A stretch of DNA of 9,586 nt, from assembly GCA_937944945.1 (NCBI GenBank), contig CALEBD010000399.1, positions 1 through 9,586 on the forward strand, given 5' to 3'. Shown here in pieces: positions 6,693 to 9,586 of the stretch (positions are counted from its first letter, which is position 1; each line of letters begins with the position of its first letter). The stretch is from an uncultured Clostridium sp. Its GTDB lineage: Bacteria > Bacillota > Clostridia > Peptostreptococcales > Peptostreptococcaceae. The translations under genes and the position numbers were made by a program. The notes beneath the pieces were generated by a model. The model was not told where the DNA came from, searched no databases, and saw only the letters and a list, made by a program, of their open reading frames with translations.

Positions 6693-8215
6693 ATTTTGGT
6701 GTTATAATGACTGGTTATTATTTTATTTATCGTAATTTTTTCCTGTTTATTAAGTCCACAAATATAAATTATGATTAAAAGCGATATACTATTACATAAT
6801 AGTATAAAAACTAGTCCCCATAAACTATGTGGCGTCAAATATGAAATACTATAACAGATGATACACGAAAAACATGCTACATATATACACGGTAATATTA
6901 TTTGATGTAGGATTTCACGAATGTTAATTATGCAAACTTTTGATGCTAAATAAGTACGTAAGCAACAAGTTAGTATATCAAAAAAAACGATACATACAAT
7001 CATATAAATAGGATTTTCTGTTATGTTACAAATAAAATAACTAACAGGTAATACCAGTATATAAAAACTATCTGGAATAATCATGAATTTAGCGATTTTA
7101 TTAGTTGCTAGAACTGCTGCTCTTATAGGTTCAAAAGCTGCATAGGTTAAGCTGATAAATACTATGCATTGGGCAAATGCTACTGTATATTCTGGAACTT
7201 CTCCTAGCCAAAGCTTCATGATGTATTCTGTACGAAACAGGAAAGGAATCATAATAAAATAAATTAGAAAAACTTCCATTTTGCTACCTGTGTAAATTAA
7301 TTTTTTATGCGCTTCCATTTCTCCACTGGCATATGTTTTTGTTATTTGTGGAGAAATTGCTTTTAATAAATTAAGTGCAAATGATAAAATTGAATTTTTG
7401 AGTTGTAAAGCAATGACATATACGGCATTAATTGTAACTCCGAAAGTCCAATTAATAACAAAAGTAATCCCTTGAGTGGAAATCATTTGCAATATACTGG
7501 AAGAGGTTGATATGCCTGCAAATTTGCTAATTGATTTTAATAGTTCTGGATCTATTTTCCAATGATAATGTGTTTCTTTGAAATGGGAATGGCAGTATAA
7601 TTGATAGATGATTCTTATTAAAATACTAATACCTGCCATCATAATGCCGTACATTAATAATCTTTCGTTTGAAATGAAGGAAAGACAATATGCTGCACTG
7701 CAATTTAATATAACCTGTAAAATGGAAATAAAGGCAAAAGCATCCATTTTTTCGTGTGCTATGATTAAAGCATTGTATGGGATGCTAATCATATTTATAA
7801 TACAGGTTAATGTTGATAGCTGAAAGACCCAAAATGCAGCTTGCATACTTGAAGTAGGAATATTTATTTTATGATAAAGTACCCAGACTCCTATAATCTC
7901 TAGTAAAAGTAGTACGCAGAAAGCTAAAATAAAGATAACATTTAAAGACGAACAAAAAACATTGTTCATATTACCTTTCTGACTGCCCAATTCATAGGTA
8001 AGGAAACGTTGTACAGCACTAGTTATGCCACTTGTAAATATAGTAAACATACCTACTATACTACCTACTACCCCGTAAACTCCCATATCTTCTACACCTA
8101 GATTATTTAATACCAAACGTGTGGCATATAGATTTAACCACATGGTAAATAACATTCGTAAATAGAGTAGTAGCGAATTTTTTAAAATTCTATTTTTATT
8201 GAAGTTCTTATGCAT
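6674..8215 (-). CDS. wzx: Wzx-type polysaccharide flippase (MOP superfamily), 513 aa
   Basis: Multi-pass inner-membrane transporter predicted to flip the undecaprenyl-linked repeat unit to the periplasm. From the start it has a basic N-terminus and a first helix LLLYLRMLFTMWLNLYATRLVLNNLGVEDMGVY-like region, the Wzx/RfbX pattern common in Bacteroidota, then about twelve to fourteen hydrophobic helices. Other typical features are TSAVQRFLTYELG in loop 2 and a conserved ISPQITKTYASGE segment in the middle. A longer reading from a TTG at 8227 adds four residues and overlaps the previous gene, but I prefer the ATG at 8215, five bases after the acyltransferase stop. The end overlaps wzy by 19 bases, suggesting coupled translation of flippase and polymerase. 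Length is at the upper end of normal for Wzx. The DNA is very AT-rich, as usual for serotype-specific core genes. Confidence 0.92.
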   Translation of the reverse strand: MHKNFNKNRILKNSLLLYLRMLFTMWLNLYATRLVLNNLGVEDMGVYGVVGSIVGMFTIFTSGITSAVQRFLTYELGSQKGNMNNVFCSSLNVIFILAFCVLLLLEIIGVWVLYHKINIPTSSMQAAFWVFQLSTLTCIINMISIPYNALIIAHEKMDAFAFISILQVILNCSAAYCLSFISNERLLMYGIMMAGISILIRIIYQLYCHSHFKETHYHWKIDPELLKSISKFAGISTSSSILQMISTQGITFVINWTFGVTINAVYVIALQLKNSILSFALNLLKAISPQITKTYASGEMEAHKKLIYTGSKMEVFLIYFIMIPFLFRTEYIMKLWLGEVPEYTVAFAQCIVFISLTYAAFEPIRAAVLATNKIAKFMIIPDSFYILVLPVSYFICNITENPIYMIVCIVFFDILTCCLRTYLASKVCIINIREILHQIILPCIYVACFSCIICYSISYLTPHSLWGLVFILLCNSISLLIIIYICGLNKQEKITINKIITSHYNTKICKMHK

Positions 8216-8220
8216 AGTTT

Positions 8221-8826
8221 CTAACAATGGCGTTTTTTTCGAGTCTTTTTATATATGTCATAATCACCACCTAATAATGATTCTACAATCAAATTGGAGT
8301 GTACACATTTTCGCTTTTTAAATTCTTTTGCTGGATTACCCCCCACTACTGACATGGGGTCTGTATTTTTGACAACTACGCTTCCACTACCAATAACACT
8401 GCCATAACTTATGTTACGGCAACTAGGTAATATAAGGACATTTGTAGGGATCCAAACATAATCTTCAATAGTAATGCCATAGTTTTTTAGATTCCAATCG
8501 GGGGAGTCTATATTATGTGATGTTGTAATAATTTCTGTTCCTGCTCCAATAATGACATGGCTTCCTATTGTTACAGAAGAACATATGTCTATTTTATTTG
8601 TTTGAATGGAACTGTGATTTCCTATTGTTAAATTGGAATTGGCTCTTTTGGCTAAGCTTATAGGCATAATAACACCTTCTCCGATGGTCGCTCCACGCTT
8701 ACATGCAATTCTTCTTGCTCGTGCATATTTGAAGTTTTGTTTCCAACGAACAATAAGACCTATAAAGTAACGTAACAGGCTACGATCTTGAACATTCTTT
8801 TCATATAATGTACGATTGTCTAACAT
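8221..8826 (-). CDS. Left-handed beta-helix (hexapeptide) acetyltransferase, 201 aa
   Basis: Probable sugar O-acetyltransferase using acetyl-CoA in the cytoplasm. A basic helical N-terminus (about 1-45) precedes hexapeptide turns such as GATIGEGVIM (45-54), LTIGNHSSI (66-74), VTIGSHVIIGAGTEI (85-99), and ITIEDYVWIPTNVLIL (118-133). His104 in TTSHNIDSPDW is positioned as the catalytic base, and GSVIGSGSVVVK followed by GGNPAK (162-167) forms the usual CoA-binding end. The pattern resembles the maltose/galactoside O-acetyltransferase and WcaB/WcaF groups. The C-terminal tail is short and basic. The start is the ATG at 8826, 41 bases after the DUF2971 stop; no Shine-Dalgarno sequence is visible. 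Only five bases separate its stop from the wzx ATG. Acceptor sugar is unknown. Confidence 0.92.
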   Translation of the reverse strand: MLDNRTLYEKNVQDRSLLRYFIGLIVRWKQNFKYARARRIACKRGATIGEGVIMPISLAKRANSNLTIGNHSSIQTNKIDICSSVTIGSHVIIGAGTEIITTSHNIDSPDWNLKNYGITIEDYVWIPTNVLILPSCRNISYGSVIGSGSVVVKNTDPMSVVGGNPAKEFKKRKCVHSNLIVESLLGGDYDIYKKTRKKRHC

Positions 8827-8867
8827 ATTGTTTTGTGTGTTATTTGTTTATTTGGGGCTTTCTGATA

Positions 8868-9461
8868 TCATTCTTTATACCCAAAATCCAAACTCTCTTT
8901 TTTCATTTTGACGACTTCAATGGAAGGATCTAGTGTTTGAATCAACTTTTTGTAGAAGTTGAATTCTGATGCTTTTAGTTTATATCCCAAAAATATTCGT
9001 TTTATTTTTATGGATAGTGCTTCTCTGTCTTTGGCGGTTTTAATATAACGCACTTCTTCCTCATAATTCCATTGTATAGATTTTATTTTGAGGATATCTG
9101 ATAAACTAGAAGTGTCCGCAATTTTAAATGATGAGGATTGATATTTTACTTCTATGCGCTCCCAGCTTTTTGCTGTTACTTCTATTTCTATGCAGCATCC
9201 TTTGTGCTCTTCTGCATAGTGAGTCCACATGATACCAATATCATTTTTTTTGGAGAGAGAGCAAATATACGTTTTTTGTTTTTGATCTTTTAAGTCCTCT
9301 ATGATCTCATGCGGTATCTTATAATTATATCTGAAACTACCTTCCATGGGATCATTCAGTTCGGTGTATAGGGCACCATAAAGTTTTTTGTTCAGAATAA
9401 TTTCTAAGAAGCGTTTGAGGTTGCTTAGTCCTCGATATTTATAAAGTACTTCTTTTTTCAT
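8868..9461 (-). CDS. DUF2971 family protein, 197 aa
   Basis: Soluble protein of unknown function assigned to DUF2971 by its characteristic motifs: LYKYR at 6-10, an ELNDPMEG block at 34-41, ICSLSKKNDIGIMWTHYAEEHKG (66-88), CCIEIE (89-94) and WNYEEEVRYIK (131-141). The order and spacing of (F/L)NDP, CS-S...W-HYA, and W-YE-E-R match what I recall of the family. No signal peptide or membrane segment is seen. It lies on the same strand as the polysaccharide genes, 33 bases after the upstream partial ORF and 41 bases before an acyltransferase, so it may be co-transcribed, but no role in glycan synthesis is known to me. It may be accessory cargo in a variable locus or belong to the upstream unit. 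The ATG at 9461 has an A-rich leader. Confidence 0.83.
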   Translation of the reverse strand: MKKEVLYKYRGLSNLKRFLEIILNKKLYGALYTELNDPMEGSFRYNYKIPHEIIEDLKDQKQKTYICSLSKKNDIGIMWTHYAEEHKGCCIEIEVTAKSWERIEVKYQSSSFKIADTSSLSDILKIKSIQWNYEEEVRYIKTAKDREALSIKIKRIFLGYKLKASEFNFYKKLIQTLDPSIEVVKMKKESLDFGYKE

Positions 9462-9494
9462 TGTCTTTTTTTAATGAGGGTTATAAATACTCTA

Positions 9495-9586
9495 TTAATA
9501 GTACCCTTTTTCTTTCATTTTTTCGAGAAAATCGTAAGCACTCAATTTAGGGCATCCCCCTTCGAAAGGGCACTTTTCAGTGCCCT
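9495..9586 (-). CDS. Unidentified protein, C-terminal fragment (29 residues)
   Basis: The open frame entering from the right edge ends with TAA at 9495-9497. The visible tail contains KCPFEGGCP, two cysteines six residues apart, then an amphipathic basic/acidic stretch (SAYDFLEKMKEKG) and a final Tyr pair. Amino-acid composition looks genuinely coding and the other two minus-strand frames stop quickly. It is on the same strand as all other genes and is separated by 33 bases from DUF2971. The Cys pair could bind a metal or Fe-S cluster or form a redox pair, but I do not recognise the family and too little is present to name a function. Confidence 0.55.
   Translation of the reverse strand, partial: GTEKCPFEGGCPKLSAYDFLEKMKEKGYY
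9567..9586. repeat. Perfect 8-bp inverted repeat with 4-base loop
   Basis: On the minus strand the arms AGGGCACT and AGTGCCCT flank GAAA, a GNRA-type tetraloop in RNA. It falls inside the coding frame of the partial upstream gene and runs to the window edge, so context is incomplete. It is not followed by a U-run and so is not a standard intrinsic terminator. A second, weaker stem (CCCTT/AAGGG on the plus strand around 9557-9570) would compete with it. Confidence 0.45.

Noticed and set aside
7608..7823. Plus-strand open frame of 71 codons
   Set aside because: Antisense to wzx; its hydrophobicity mirrors the transporter helices.
8827..8867. Internal promoter between DUF2971 and the acyltransferase
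   Set aside because: The 41-base gap has no TAnnTTTG-type Bacteroidota -7 element with a matching TTTG upstream on the minus strand.
9567..9586. Intrinsic terminator upstream of the DUF2971 gene
   Set aside because: The stem is not followed by a U-rich run in the direction of transcription and lies within an apparently coding frame.
1..9586. CRISPR array, tRNA, rRNA, insertion sequence or phage attachment site
   Set aside because: No spaced repeat series, no cloverleaf-like or rRNA-like sequence, no transposase frame and no terminal inverted repeats were seen; nearly all bases are in polysaccharide genes.

Overview
This window looks like the interior of a capsular or surface polysaccharide biosynthesis locus from a Bacteroidota gut-type bacterium, most likely Bacteroides or a close relative. 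The evidence is the AT-rich coding DNA, start codons mostly without a Shine-Dalgarno sequence, a UDP-glucose dehydrogenase whose sequence reads like Bacteroides Ugd, and the family mix (Wzx flippase, Wzy-like polymerase, GT4/GT2 transferases, hexapeptide acyltransferases, WcaF-like acetyltransferase). The genus is an inference from remembered sequence style, not from a search.

Every gene I can support is on the minus strand, so transcription runs from right to left. In that order: the C-terminus of an unidentified Cys-containing protein (cut by the right edge), a DUF2971 protein, a left-handed beta-helix acyltransferase, a Wzx-type flippase, a Wzy-like polymerase, a GT4 glycosyltransferase, a second beta-helix acyltransferase, a GT2 glycosyltransferase, UDP-glucose 6-dehydrogenase (ugd), a second GT4 glycosyltransferase, and the N-terminus of a WcaF-like acetyltransferase (cut by the left edge). 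Gaps are 4 to 41 bases or the genes overlap, there is no convincing internal terminator or promoter, and no gene-free stretch approaches 300 bases, so this reads as one long operon.

The genes fit one Wzy-dependent pathway. Ugd supplies UDP-glucuronic acid. Three glycosyltransferases extend a lipid-linked repeat unit on the cytoplasmic face, and up to three acyltransferases may decorate the sugars or precursors. Wzx flips the unit across the inner membrane and the polymerase joins units in the periplasm. The initiating sugar-phosphate transferase, chain-length regulator, outer-membrane export genes and any leader regulators are not in this window.

Most of the window is a recognisable type of locus. 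The points worth a second look are a 77-base wzy/GT4 overlap that begins just after an A8 tract and looks like a one-base frame change at the end of wzy, a DUF2971 protein and an unidentified Cys-bearing ORF at the upstream end that have no obvious polysaccharide role, and a GT4 enzyme with Asp in place of the first Glu of the EX7E motif.
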